Assembly (NCBI GenBank): GCA_902608975.1
Contig: CACLQI010000001.1
Span: forward strand, 186,001-250,000
Length of the DNA stretch: 64,000 nucleotides
Direction of reading: 5' to 3'
From: an uncultured Pelagibacteraceae bacterium
GTDB lineage: Bacteria > Pseudomonadota > Alphaproteobacteria > Pelagibacterales > Pelagibacteraceae
Part shown: piece after piece, positions 37,448 through 46,453 of the stretch
Layout of the letters: every line of letters starts with the position of its first letter
Position numbering within the stretch: position 1 is the stretch's first letter
Notes under the pieces: model-generated
Told to the model about the DNA's origin: nothing
The model's database searches: none
What the model saw: only the letters and a program-made list of their open reading frames with translations
Position numbers and translations under genes: made by a program

Positions 37448-37809
37448 AGTATGATGATGCCAACATATTTGCAAAAATTTTAAGAGGTGAGATACCTTGT
37501 AAAAAAATATATGAGGATAAATTCGTCTTATCTTTTTATGATATTAATCCACAAAAAAAAATTCATGCACTAGTAATACCAAAGGGTAAATATATTGACT
37601 TAGATGACTTTACTCTTAATGCATCTTCCGAGGAAATTACTGGACTGATAAAAGGTATTAATATTGTTGCTAAAAAATTAGGAATATCAACGGATGTTGG
37701 AAAAGGATATCGTGCTTTGACAAACATCAGTGAAGACGGAGGACAAGAAGTTCCACATCTGCATTTTCATCTTTTTGGAGGTGAAAAAATTGGTAAAATG
37801 GTTCAGTGA
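37444..37809 (+). CDS. HIT-family (HINT-like) nucleotide hydrolase
   Basis: A 121-residue histidine-triad protein. The N-terminal NIFAKILRGEIPCKKIYED and the active-site triad VPHLHFHLFGGEKIG (H-x-H-x-H) are those of HINT purine nucleoside phosphoramidases, which hydrolyse AMP-lysine or AMP-amide linkages. A HIT gene commonly follows hisE in alphaproteobacteria; here two accessory genes are set between them. It overlaps its upstream and downstream genes by four bases each. Confidence 0.92.
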   Translation: MKYDDANIFAKILRGEIPCKKIYEDKFVLSFYDINPQKKIHALVIPKGKYIDLDDFTLNASSEEITGLIKGINIVAKKLGISTDVGKGYRALTNISEDGGQEVPHLHFHLFGGEKIGKMVQ

Positions 37810-38318
37810 TTGAAAAAATCTCTAGAACTTATTTAGAAATAAAATCTCTTAAAGATTTAAATGAGGTTAAAAAACCAACAGAAAATTATTCAATTAATTT
37901 AGTTGATCCAATAGACTTTCAGTTAAATAAATTTTTTTATAAACAAATTGGTCAAAAGTATTTTTGGAAGGATAGATTGGAATGGTCTAATCAAATATGG
38001 ATTAAATATGTTTCAGATGAAAAACTTTCAACTTATGTTTTACAAGATAATAAAGAAATTGTTGGATACTTTGAGTTAATTTATCATAAAACTAAAAAGG
38101 AAATAGAGATCGCATATTTTGGAATTTTGGAAGATTATTTTGGTAAAAAATTAGGTGGATATCTTTTAAGCGAGGCAATTAAAAAATCTTTTGAAATTGA
38201 TATAAATAGAGTTTGGCTTCATACATGTTCCTTAGATCATAAAAATGCATTAAAAAACTATTTATCAAGAGGGATGACTATTTTTAAATCTGAAATTTTT
38301 AAAAATAAAATTGCCTAA
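37806..38318 (+). CDS. GNAT-family N-acetyltransferase
   Basis: A 170-residue acetyltransferase-like protein. The acetyl-CoA-binding strand and loop are IEIAYFGILEDYFGKKLGGYLLSEAI, followed by VWLHTCSLDHKNALKNYLSRGMTIFKSE, the usual GNAT end. The start is GTG, overlapping the HIT stop by four bases. The substrate is unknown. It converges on lolA, sharing stop codon bases (CTAA at 38315-38318). Confidence 0.85.
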   Translation: MIEKISRTYLEIKSLKDLNEVKKPTENYSINLVDPIDFQLNKFFYKQIGQKYFWKDRLEWSNQIWIKYVSDEKLSTYVLQDNKEIVGYFELIYHKTKKEIEIAYFGILEDYFGKKLGGYLLSEAIKKSFEIDINRVWLHTCSLDHKNALKNYLSRGMTIFKSEIFKNKIA

Positions 38319-38899
38319 TAAATTTTTTTAGGAATCTTGAAAATTTTTTTATCTATTATTTGGTTAGTTTTTACTTCTGAAATAAAAGTTATAGCTAAGT
38401 TTTGATAAATATCTTCAGTTTGCCATCCAATTAAATTATAGTTTTTATTATTAAAAAAAATATTAATTTTGTTGTTGTTATTGAGTATTGTAAAATTATA
38501 GTACCTGTTATCTACATTTCTTCCTTCAATACTTTTCATTTCTTTAATTAAAAAATCCTTATCCAATATTAATTCTAGTGGTGTTTTATTTAGTGGATAA
38601 AGATAATAGCTACTTTTTTTTTGGTTTGTTATTACCAAGGTTTTTCCATTTGATACTAAAATTTTCTTTTTATTATTGTTGTAAAGACAATAAATTTTCT
38701 TTGGATACTCAATAGTACATTTACCTTGTTCCAAAATATTATTGATTTTTTGTTCAAAATTAAATGTAATATTTTTAGTGTTTTTAAGGTTTAGAATAAT
38801 TTTTTTTTTAATTGAAGCTTCAATTGGTTTTATAATAAAAAAAAATATTAATAAAAAAAAAATATTTTTTTTATTAAAGAACATCTCTTTTGCCAACAT
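38315..38899 (-). CDS. lolA: LolA-like outer-membrane lipoprotein carrier
   Basis: LolA shuttles lipoproteins across the periplasm from LolCDE to the outer membrane. The 194-residue protein has a signal peptide (KKNIFFLLIFFFIIKPIEA) and a beta-rich body with NITFNFEQKI, GKCTIEYPKKIYCLY and YYLYPLNKTPLELIL, matching the LolA pattern although strongly divergent. The start at 38899 has an AAGG ribosome-binding site; an ATG at 38884 is an alternative. It overlaps the end of ftsK, a conserved ftsK-lolA pairing in alphaproteobacteria. Confidence 0.82.
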   Translation of the reverse strand: MLAKEMFFNKKNIFFLLIFFFIIKPIEASIKKKIILNLKNTKNITFNFEQKINNILEQGKCTIEYPKKIYCLYNNNKKKILVSNGKTLVITNQKKSSYYLYPLNKTPLELILDKDFLIKEMKSIEGRNVDNRYYNFTILNNNNKINIFFNNKNYNLIGWQTEDIYQNLAITFISEVKTNQIIDKKIFKIPKKIY

Positions 38900-40964
38900 G
38901 ATTTGCCTTGCTTACTATTCCTTCTGCTTCCATCATATCTATTATTCTAGCGGCTCGATTATATCCAATTTGTAATTTTCTTTGCAAAAATGACGTAGAA
39001 GCTTTTCCTTCCGATTTTATTATTTCTACAGCTGTATGATAAAGATCGTCTTTATCAGAATTATCCGAAGAATTTTCACTAGTCTCTTTTTCATCAGCAA
39101 AATTTAATATTTCATCTATGTAGTCCGGCTCTTTTTGAGTTCTAAGATGTTTGTTAACTTTTTCTATTTCATTCTCTGATACGTATGGTGCATGAATTCT
39201 TATCATCTTATTTGCCGATGTCATAAAAAGCATATCACCTTTACCGAGTAATTGCTCAGCTCCCTGCTCTCCTAAAATTGTTCTAGAGTCAATTTTTGAC
39301 GTTACTTGAAATGATATTCTCGTTGGAAAATTTGCTTTTATAGTTCCTGTTATAACGTCAACACTTGGACGCTGTGTTGCCATTATAATATGAATTCCCG
39401 CAGCTCTAGCCATTTGAGATAATTTTTGTATATAACTTTCTATTTCTTTACCAGCTACCAACATAAGATCTGACATTTCATCGACAATCACCACTATAAA
39501 AGGCATTGGAAGTTTATGTTTTGAGTTATACCCATCAATGTTTCTTACTCCCTCTCTAGTCATCAATCGATATCTGCTTTCCATTTCTTTAACTACCCAA
39601 CCTAAAACAGAAGCAGCTTTTTTTGCTTCTGTAATTACAGGACATAATAAATGAGGTATTCCTTCATAAGTAGATAATTCTAACATTTTTGGATCAATTA
39701 GAATAAATTTACATTTTTCAGGAGTATGACGATAGAGTAAAGAAAGAATAATTGTATTTATACAAACGGATTTTCCTGAACCTGTAGTTCCAGCAATTAA
39801 TAAATGAGGCATTGAGGCTAAGTCACCTATTATTGGGGCGCCAGAAATATTTTTACCTAATGCTATAGGCAATTTTATATCTTTTTTAAAAAAATCATTG
39901 TTAGCTAATATCTCGCTTAAATAAACATTTTCTCTAGCAGGATTTGGAAGCTCGATACCAATTGTATTTCTTCCAGGTATTGTAGAAATTCTTGCTGACT
40001 CAGAACTAGTATTTCTTGCTATATCTTCAGATAAATTTATTATTTTAGAAACTTTGACTCCAGCCGCAGGTTCAAATTCATTTAAAGTCACCACCGGACC
40101 ACTACTAATTTTTTTAATTTTACCCTCAACTCCAAAATCTAATAAAATTTTTTCTAAGAAACCAGAATCTAGGCCAGTAGGATTTGAGTCTTTATTTTTA
40201 TCTTTATGGGAAGGAGATTTTAATAAATCTATTGATGGTAAAGTAAATTTATTTTTTTTTACACTTTCATTAGTGGTTTTTGAAAAAGAAAAATTTTCTT
40301 GTGTTAAATTTTTACTTTCTTTTGTAAATATTGAATTTGTTTCTTTAATTGTTTCATCAAAGCCCTGGACTAGTTTTTTTCTTGCAAATATAGATTTAGT
40401 AAAATTTTCAATGAATAATAAAAAACTTTTTAGATGAAAATTTACACTAAATAAAAAAAGAATAAAAATAATTATTATAAAAAAATAAAAATAAATTTTT
40501 TGATTAAAATCAATTATTGCAAATATATTACTTTCATCCAAAAATTTTCCTACAAATCCTCCATTACCATTAATTGACAACCAAAAAGATTCTGAATAAA
40601 AAAATGTAAAAAATAAGGATCCTAATAAAGAATACAAAACTGTAAAAAATAAATTTTCTATCAATATTATAGTTTTTTTACTTCTTAAGACATTAATACC
40701 AGTTATAAAAATCGTGATCGCAACTAGGAATGAAATAAGTCCAATTGATTGAAAAAAAATATCAGATACAACACTACCTTTAAAGCCAAGAATATTTTTA
40801 ATCTCTCTTTCTCCGGTGAATATGAAATTTGGATCTTCTGGAGAATAACTAATTAAAGATATAAACAACATCAAACCAACAATAGTGATACAAAGCCCCA
40901 ATAGCTCAATAAATCTATTAACTATAAAATCAAAGGTATTTTTAGTGATTTTTTTAAATTCCAT
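38874..40964 (-). CDS. ftsK: DNA translocase FtsK
   Basis: FtsK is the septal DNA pump that clears chromosome termini during division. An N-terminal membrane domain (four hydrophobic helices in residues ~20-190) is followed by a short linker and the RecA-like motor: LLIAGTTGSGKSVCINTII (Walker A), FIVVIVDEMSDLM (Walker B), MATQRPSVDVITGTIKANFPTRISF, and the C-terminal gamma winged helix (LYHTAVEIIKSEGKASTSFLQRKLQIGYNRAARII). I use the ATG at 40964 (MEFKKITKN); a GTG seven codons upstream (40985) is possible. Its ~696 residues reflect a very short linker compared with E. coli. Confidence 0.96.
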   Translation of the reverse strand: MEFKKITKNTFDFIVNRFIELLGLCITIVGLMLFISLISYSPEDPNFIFTGEREIKNILGFKGSVVSDIFFQSIGLISFLVAITIFITGINVLRSKKTIILIENLFFTVLYSLLGSLFFTFFYSESFWLSINGNGGFVGKFLDESNIFAIIDFNQKIYFYFFIIIIFILFLFSVNFHLKSFLLFIENFTKSIFARKKLVQGFDETIKETNSIFTKESKNLTQENFSFSKTTNESVKKNKFTLPSIDLLKSPSHKDKNKDSNPTGLDSGFLEKILLDFGVEGKIKKISSGPVVTLNEFEPAAGVKVSKIINLSEDIARNTSSESARISTIPGRNTIGIELPNPARENVYLSEILANNDFFKKDIKLPIALGKNISGAPIIGDLASMPHLLIAGTTGSGKSVCINTIILSLLYRHTPEKCKFILIDPKMLELSTYEGIPHLLCPVITEAKKAASVLGWVVKEMESRYRLMTREGVRNIDGYNSKHKLPMPFIVVIVDEMSDLMLVAGKEIESYIQKLSQMARAAGIHIIMATQRPSVDVITGTIKANFPTRISFQVTSKIDSRTILGEQGAEQLLGKGDMLFMTSANKMIRIHAPYVSENEIEKVNKHLRTQKEPDYIDEILNFADEKETSENSSDNSDKDDLYHTAVEIIKSEGKASTSFLQRKLQIGYNRAARIIDMMEAEGIVSKANHVGKRDVL

Positions 40965-41027
40965 AAAATGAATCAAATTAATCACTTTGTATCATTTAAT
41001 ATTTATGGTTAAAATTAAATTTTAAAT

Positions 41028-42119
41028 ATGAAAGTATGTTTAATAGGCAATGGTTTAACAACCTTATCTTTAGGAAAAAACTTAATAAATAAGAAAATTA
41101 AAGTTTTTAACTACACTACACGTAAAAAAACGAAAGCAAAAAATAGAACAATTGGTATTTCCAAAGATAGTTTAGATTTTTTTAATAAGGAAGTTATACA
41201 GCTAAAAAAACATATGACTTGGGATATTAAAAAAATAGATATTTATTCAGAAAAATATAAAGATCAAAAAATTTTGAATTTTGAAGAAACCAAAAAAAAC
41301 TTATTTTCCATGTTTAAAAATGATGAAATCGAAGAATATTTAGAAAAAAATTTAAAAAAAAATAAGCTTTTTAAAAAAGTTTTAATTAAAAACGATCATT
41401 CACTAAAAAAAGTTATAAATATGAACTTTGATTTAATCATAAATTGTGATGCAAATAATATTATTACAAAAGAATTTTTTTTTAGAAAAATTAATAAAAA
41501 TTATAATAGCAAAGCATTTACTTGTATTATCAAACATAAAAAAATAGAAAATAATACAGCTGCTCAAATTTTTTCAAAAATAGGACCAATTGCCTTTTTG
41601 CCTTTATCAAATTTTAAAACTTCTATAGTTTTTTCTGCAAATATTAAAAATAAAAAATTTAATGATAAGGAAATTATAAAATTAATAAAATTTTATAATT
41701 ATAAATATGAAATACTAAATTTTAGTAACCTTGAAAAATTTAATTTATCTTTTTCAGTATCAAGAAAATATTTTTATAGAAATATACTTGCTTTTGGCGA
41801 TGCTATTCATAGAGTGCACCCACTTGCGGGTCAGGGTTTTAATATAACATTAAGAGATATTAAAGTTCTTTCTGAAATTACACAAAAAAGAATAGAGTTG
41901 GGACTTCCCTTAGATAATTCAATTTTTGAAGATTTTGAAAATAGAACCAAACATTTAAACTATATATTTACTTCAGCCGTAGATTTAGTTTATGAATTTT
42001 TTAAATTTGATAATAAAATTAATAGTAATATTTCTAAAGGACTTTTAAAGTTTATAGATAAAAATAAAAATTTTAATAAATTTTTTACTAGACAAGCAAA
42101 TAAAGGTATAGTTTTATAG
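41028..42119 (+). CDS. UbiH/Coq6-like FAD monooxygenase (ubiquinone hydroxylase)
   Basis: A 363-residue flavoprotein of the UbiH/UbiF/UbiI/Coq6 group, which hydroxylates the quinone ring during ubiquinone synthesis. The N-terminal dinucleotide motif is degenerate (VCLIGNGLTTLSLGKNL), but the FAD-binding ILAFGDAIHRVHPLAGQGFNITLRDIKVL is intact and diagnostic. The protein is very Lys/Asn-rich. Which ring position it acts on cannot be deduced. It is divergent from ftsK and ends two bases from the converging Lon-N gene. Confidence 0.85.
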   Translation: MKVCLIGNGLTTLSLGKNLINKKIKVFNYTTRKKTKAKNRTIGISKDSLDFFNKEVIQLKKHMTWDIKKIDIYSEKYKDQKILNFEETKKNLFSMFKNDEIEEYLEKNLKKNKLFKKVLIKNDHSLKKVINMNFDLIINCDANNIITKEFFFRKINKNYNSKAFTCIIKHKKIENNTAAQIFSKIGPIAFLPLSNFKTSIVFSANIKNKKFNDKEIIKLIKFYNYKYEILNFSNLEKFNLSFSVSRKYFYRNILAFGDAIHRVHPLAGQGFNITLRDIKVLSEITQKRIELGLPLDNSIFEDFENRTKHLNYIFTSAVDLVYEFFKFDNKINSNISKGLLKFIDKNKNFNKFFTRQANKGIVL

Positions 42120-42121
42120 TT

Positions 42122-42766
42122 TTACTGAAGTGTATCGTTGTAAAAATTGTCAAAAATATAAGTTTTAAGAATTTCTTCTAATTTTTCTTTCCTTAGATTT
42201 AAATTTTTTGTTTCTAATAATATTTGCTTTTCTTCAAGAGAGAAAGGCGAGGCCATTGCAAGAGCATTGATAGTCTGTTCTAAACTTTGCTTTTTAAGCT
42301 CACCCCAATTAATTGAATAACCTCTTTTTTCAAACAAATTTTTTAAGTCTTTAAATATTAGTTGAAGATCTGAAAATTTTATTTCTTCTTTATTTATTTT
42401 AATATCATCTTGAAAATCTTTAAAACTAATTTCACATTCGCGGTAAGGTTTTCCATTTTTAATTTCCTTAATTATTTTAAATCTAGATAAACCATTTAAT
42501 ATAATTAGATATCTCCCATCTTCAGTTTCACTAAAACTAGTTATTTTTCCTAGGCATCCAATATCATAAAGTTGATCCAAAGAATTTTCCAATTTTTTTT
42601 TAGGCTGAACCATGCCAATTAATCTTGAGCTCTTCATGCTATCATTGATCATTTCAATATATCGTGGTTCAAAAATATTTAATGGAACATTAGTATTTGG
42701 AAAAAAAATAAAATTAGATAAAGGAAAAACAGAAATCTTATCGGGTAGCTTTTCTTTTTTATTCAT
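42122..42766 (-). CDS. Lon N-terminal (substrate-binding) domain protein
   Basis: A 214-residue stand-alone Lon substrate-binding domain, without ATPase or peptidase. VFPLSNFIFFPNTNVPLNIFEPRYIEMIND at the N-terminus, IGMVQPK, GCLGKITSFSETEDGRYLIILNGLSRFKI and the C-terminal AMASPFSLEEKQILLE are typical of the alphaproteobacterial LON-domain family. The function is unknown; substrate recruitment or peptide binding is likely. The ATG at 42766 is chosen over a TTG five codons earlier. Confidence 0.9.
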   Translation of the reverse strand: MNKKEKLPDKISVFPLSNFIFFPNTNVPLNIFEPRYIEMINDSMKSSRLIGMVQPKKKLENSLDQLYDIGCLGKITSFSETEDGRYLIILNGLSRFKIIKEIKNGKPYRECEISFKDFQDDIKINKEEIKFSDLQLIFKDLKNLFEKRGYSINWGELKKQSLEQTINALAMASPFSLEEKQILLETKNLNLRKEKLEEILKTYIFDNFYNDTLQ

Positions 42767-42813
42767 AATACTTTTTACCAATTATAACATTAAAGAGTAT
42801 ATTTTAATATTGC

Positions 42814-42842
42814 TTGCAATAAAAAAAACCTCTATCTATAAT
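42814..42842 (+). promoter_or_regulatory. Sigma-70-like promoter of tRNA-Gly
   Basis: TTGCAA (42814-42819), a 17-base spacer and the perfect -10 TATAAT (42837-42842) lie 12 bases upstream of the tRNA 5' end. This is the best promoter match I saw in the window and predicts transcription starting about six bases before the mature tRNA. Confidence 0.75.
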
Positions 42843-42854
42843 CAGTTTTAATAA

Positions 42855-42929
42855 GCGGGCATAGCTCAGTGGTAGAGCGTCTCGTTGCCAACGAGAAGGT
42901 CGAGGGTTCGACCCCCTTTGCCCGCTCCA
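42855..42929 (+). tRNA. tRNA-Gly (anticodon GCC)
   Basis: A full cloverleaf: acceptor GCGGGCA pairs with TGCCCGC, D arm GCTC...GAGC, anticodon arm TCTCG-TTGCCAA-CGAGA with anticodon GCC, T arm GAGGG-TTCGACC-CCCTT (one G-T wobble), discriminator T and an encoded CCA end. It decodes GGC and GGU. The pterin dehydratase start lies 12 bases after the CCA, so the mRNA is probably made by read-through and processing. Confidence 0.97.
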
Positions 42930-42941
42930 TAGGTGAAATTT

Positions 42942-43280
42942 ATGAGTGATTTATCTGAAAAAAAATGTGTTCCATGCGAAGGAGGAGTGCCTTCATTTGA
43001 TAAAACCGAGATACATAAATATTTGAAAAAGGTTGATGGATGGGATGTAAAAGAAGATGAATCTAAAAATTTTTATTTAATAAAAGAATTTAAATTTGAA
43101 AATTTTTTAAAAAGTCAAAATTTTATAAATAAAGTTGGTGAAATTGCAGAAAAAGAAGGCCATCATCCCGACATATGGTTTGGTTGGGGTTATGCAAAAA
43201 TAAAAATTTTTACTCATGCAATTAAAGGTTTAGCAGAAAGTGATTTTATACTTGCAGCAAAAATTGATAAAATATCCTAA
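42942..43280 (+). CDS. phhB: Pterin-4a-carbinolamine dehydratase
   Basis: This enzyme dehydrates 4a-hydroxytetrahydrobiopterin so that the pterin cofactor of aromatic amino acid hydroxylases can be recycled. The family motif EGHHPDIWFGWGYAKIKIFTHAIKGLAESDF carries the three conserved His/Trp region and is intact. The ATG at 42942, with AGG eight bases upstream, is preferred to a GTG at 42933. It has 112 residues. No hydroxylase partner is in the window. Its stop overlaps that of purH (CTAA). Confidence 0.92.
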   Translation: MSDLSEKKCVPCEGGVPSFDKTEIHKYLKKVDGWDVKEDESKNFYLIKEFKFENFLKSQNFINKVGEIAEKEGHHPDIWFGWGYAKIKIFTHAIKGLAESDFILAAKIDKIS

Positions 43281-44818
43281 TGACGAAAGTGTCTAGTCTT
43301 AGAAAAAATTAAAACTGTATTTGTCTGATTGGCAAATTTAATAACTTCTTTATCTCTAATTGAGCCGTAAGGTTGTACTACCGCTGATACACCAGAATTA
43401 ACTAAAGTTTCGATTCCATCTACAAATGGAAAAAATGCATCGGATGCGGCAATTATTTTGCTATTATTTTCAGAGTTTTGAAATTTTTTCATTTTATTGA
43501 TAGCAATTTTACAACTATCTAATCTGCTAGGTTGTCCAGACCCTATACCAATTGTTGTGTCCTTATTAACTAAAACTATCGCGTTCGATTTTACAAATCT
43601 ACAGATATTAAATGCAAACAATAAACTATCAAAAGTTTTTTTGTCTGGTTTAGTTTTAGATACAATTTTAAAATCTTTTTTTGAAATTTTTTTGTTATCA
43701 TCTGATTGAACTAAATAACTATTAAAATTTGAAATTATATTTTGTGCATCTTTTAATTTTAAATCTTTAGCGTCAATTATCCTTAAGTTCTTCTTCTTTT
43801 TCAAGATTTTAAGAGCATCTTTATCTATTTTATTTCCAATAACTACTTCCAAAAATATTTTATTTAATTCAATTGCTAACTTTTTATTGATTTTGAAATT
43901 ACAGGAAACTATTCCACCAAAAGCACTAACGGGGTCACATTTTAAAGCTAATTTATAACTTTTAACCTTATCTTTGTTTATTGAAACTCCGCTTGGGTTT
44001 GAATGTTTTACAATTACAGTTCCTATGTTTTTTGGTAGTGATTTTGAAATAGTTAGTGCAGAAAAAATATCGTTATAATTATTATAGCTTAATTGTTTAC
44101 CACTTAATTGTTTAATTTTTAAATTTCCATCTTTTGAATAAATGGCACTTTCTTGATGAGGATTTTCACCATATCTTAATTTTTCAACTAAATTTCCATG
44201 TATTACTTTTTTACTAGGAAATTTATTTCCAGATAAGTTATTAAAATAGTTTGCTATTATTGAGTCATAATATGCTGTTTCTACAAAAGCATTTTCAGAC
44301 ATTTTTTGTCTGAAATTTAAAGATGTTCCACCCTTATTATGATTTAACTCATTAATTAGGCTTGAATATTGGCTAGGTTTCGTAATTACTGTTACGAAAT
44401 TATAATTTTTTGCAGCTGCTCTAACCATTGTTGGGCCACCAACATCAATATTTTCAATTATCTTAAGATGATTTTTTGTTTTTTTTAAAATATTTTCAAA
44501 TGGGTAAAAATTCACAATAACTAGATCAATTTCTTTAAATTTATTTTTTAATAATTGTTTTTTATGTAATTTATTTTTTCTCTTACTTAAAATTCCTGCA
44601 TGTATTTTTGGGTGCAAGGTTTTAACTCGTCCGTCCAATATTTCAGAAAATTTAGTATAGTTAGAAATTTCAGTACATTTGTATTTAAGCTTTTTTATCT
44701 CTTTGAATGTTCCTCCAGAGCTAATTATTTCTATTTTGTATTTACTCAGAGTTTTTAAAATAGAATTTAAATTTTCTTTATTTGACAATGAAATTATTGC
44801 TCTTTTGATTTTTTTCAT
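43277..44818 (-). CDS. purH: Bifunctional AICAR transformylase / IMP cyclohydrolase
   Basis: PurH carries out the last two steps of IMP synthesis. The N-terminal IMP cyclohydrolase part has ISSGGTFKEI, LDGRVKTLHPKIHAGIL and NVDVGGP-type IENIDVGGPTMVRAAAKN; the C-terminal transformylase has LRYGENPHQESAIYS, VKHSNPSGVS, KCDPVSAFGGIV, IGIGSGQPSRLDS and ASDAFFPFVDGIE. The 513-residue length is standard. It follows the heparinase-like gene with a four-base overlap, the alphaproteobacterial rpe-heparinase-purH order. Confidence 0.97.
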   Translation of the reverse strand: MKKIKRAIISLSNKENLNSILKTLSKYKIEIISSGGTFKEIKKLKYKCTEISNYTKFSEILDGRVKTLHPKIHAGILSKRKNKLHKKQLLKNKFKEIDLVIVNFYPFENILKKTKNHLKIIENIDVGGPTMVRAAAKNYNFVTVITKPSQYSSLINELNHNKGGTSLNFRQKMSENAFVETAYYDSIIANYFNNLSGNKFPSKKVIHGNLVEKLRYGENPHQESAIYSKDGNLKIKQLSGKQLSYNNYNDIFSALTISKSLPKNIGTVIVKHSNPSGVSINKDKVKSYKLALKCDPVSAFGGIVSCNFKINKKLAIELNKIFLEVVIGNKIDKDALKILKKKKNLRIIDAKDLKLKDAQNIISNFNSYLVQSDDNKKISKKDFKIVSKTKPDKKTFDSLLFAFNICRFVKSNAIVLVNKDTTIGIGSGQPSRLDSCKIAINKMKKFQNSENNSKIIAASDAFFPFVDGIETLVNSGVSAVVQPYGSIRDKEVIKFANQTNTVLIFSKTRHFRH

Positions 44819-46449
44819 GAAATTTTATTTATTTCCCATTTTATAGTCTGATTTTCATTTTGAGTCATGCTAGAAATAAATATATTTTTATTTTCTGCAT
44901 AAGAACTTTTTTTTCCAAAATATAAACCAGTTTCTAAATTAATTTCATTATTGTTACATGTAAATTTCCAACCTTCATTATCTACTTCTATGAATATTGA
45001 TTTATTATCTTGGGTTTTCATAATTTTTGAAGTTGGTTGTAAATGAAATCGTATTTCAAAATTTTTACTTTTATAATTTTTTTTTTTTATTAATGTATCA
45101 GTTCCAATAAATTTATTATTTTCAGGAAAAAACTCAATTTTTCTTTCATGTATAATACCGTATTTCTTAAGATAACCATTATGCGAAGCTACAATATTCC
45201 AGTAGTTATTTTCAAACACACTAGATTTATTTAAAATTTTTAAGCCTTTTTCAATTACTGAGCTTTTATTTCCAACTTTTGTTAATTTACAAGATGAATT
45301 GTTAGCAATTATTAATGTACTATGAGTTGCTGTAGATTTTGATAGTTCGTTAAGTTTATGTTTGTAATTTTGAAAATATCCAGAGTTACATATTATTTTT
45401 TTTCCATTTGATATAATTTCAAAAGATAAAGCGCCAGATTGATAATCTTTAGAAAATTTTTTTTCTGGGCTTGACCCAACATCCATTATTAATGCAATTT
45501 TTTTATTTTTTTGGATTGAATAACCACCTACTTCTCGACTATCATTTTTAAATTTATATCCAAATTTCGAAAGATAGTTGTCAAAATCATTATTGTTTAC
45601 CTCGTGATTACCATTAAAAAGTATGCTCTGCTTTAGACTTTGCCAAATTAATGTGTAAGCATTGCCCAAGTTATATATTGCCTCATCTATATACTCAGGA
45701 ATATCACTGTGAGAATCTTTCATCCATTCTCTTATTAATATGAAATATTTATAATAAAAATTTAATTGTCTTATATTTCTCGATTTAGGAAAGCCATCCA
45801 TGTCTAAAGAATATTTAATTATTTTTTTTAAAAGACTTAAACCAAATTCTAAATATTTTGAATTATTTTGATATGATAAACCCACAAGAATTATACATGC
45901 ACACCCAATAATTTTATCGTCAAAGTTTTCCGATCTCTCTATTTCGTTTATTAAATGATTTGTTTGTTTTTGTATGATGTCGTTAAATTTTTTTTTATAA
46001 TCTATACTACTATCTTCATAAGTCAGTTTTGAATTTGATATCCAGGCTATAATTCTCTTAGACACGATATCAATTTCCCAGTTTTTGGAATTATATTTAT
46101 TATTAGAATTTATCCAATTAAGAATTATTGATTGAGTTATTTTTTTAGATGATTTTAAATCTAGAGTAAATAACCAGAAAAAATTATGTAATTTTTCATA
46201 ATCTTTTTTTGAAATATTTTTGTTTTGCCAAATAGAGTTTAAATAAAAATCTTCAATTTTTTTTTTTTTTTTATTATATTTTATTACACAATCTATTAAA
46301 CCAGGACTTGGCTTATATTCTAAATTTTTACTTTCAATTTTAGATATTTTTTTATTATAGATAATTGAATTTAGATAAAAATTTCTTGTTTTGTTTCTAA
46401 AGAAAAAAAAAAATTGATTTATATAACTAAATGAATTTTTTAAAATCAT
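44815..46449 (-). CDS. Heparinase II/III-like protein
   Basis: A 544-residue protein in the conserved position between rpe and purH where alphaproteobacteria encode a heparinase II/III domain protein. The N-terminal half is an all-helical toroid with NWEIDIVSKRIIAWI, DMDGFPKSRNIRQ and QSLFNGNHEV-like FNGNHEVNNND; the C-terminal beta domain holds SGALSFEIISNGKKIICNSG and ATHSTLIIANNSS, the PF07940-type signature. Substrates of this lineage are not known; uronic-acid-containing glycans are a guess. No signal peptide is obvious. It overlaps purH by four bases. Confidence 0.82.
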   Translation of the reverse strand: MILKNSFSYINQFFFFFRNKTRNFYLNSIIYNKKISKIESKNLEYKPSPGLIDCVIKYNKKKKKIEDFYLNSIWQNKNISKKDYEKLHNFFWLFTLDLKSSKKITQSIILNWINSNNKYNSKNWEIDIVSKRIIAWISNSKLTYEDSSIDYKKKFNDIIQKQTNHLINEIERSENFDDKIIGCACIILVGLSYQNNSKYLEFGLSLLKKIIKYSLDMDGFPKSRNIRQLNFYYKYFILIREWMKDSHSDIPEYIDEAIYNLGNAYTLIWQSLKQSILFNGNHEVNNNDFDNYLSKFGYKFKNDSREVGGYSIQKNKKIALIMDVGSSPEKKFSKDYQSGALSFEIISNGKKIICNSGYFQNYKHKLNELSKSTATHSTLIIANNSSCKLTKVGNKSSVIEKGLKILNKSSVFENNYWNIVASHNGYLKKYGIIHERKIEFFPENNKFIGTDTLIKKKNYKSKNFEIRFHLQPTSKIMKTQDNKSIFIEVDNEGWKFTCNNNEINLETGLYFGKKSSYAENKNIFISSMTQNENQTIKWEINKIS

Positions 46450-46453
46450 TTTT

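Noticed and set aside
42855-42929. tRNA-Gly as an integration site for a mobile element
   Set aside because: No integrase gene and no repeat of the tRNA 3' end were seen; flanking genes are housekeeping.
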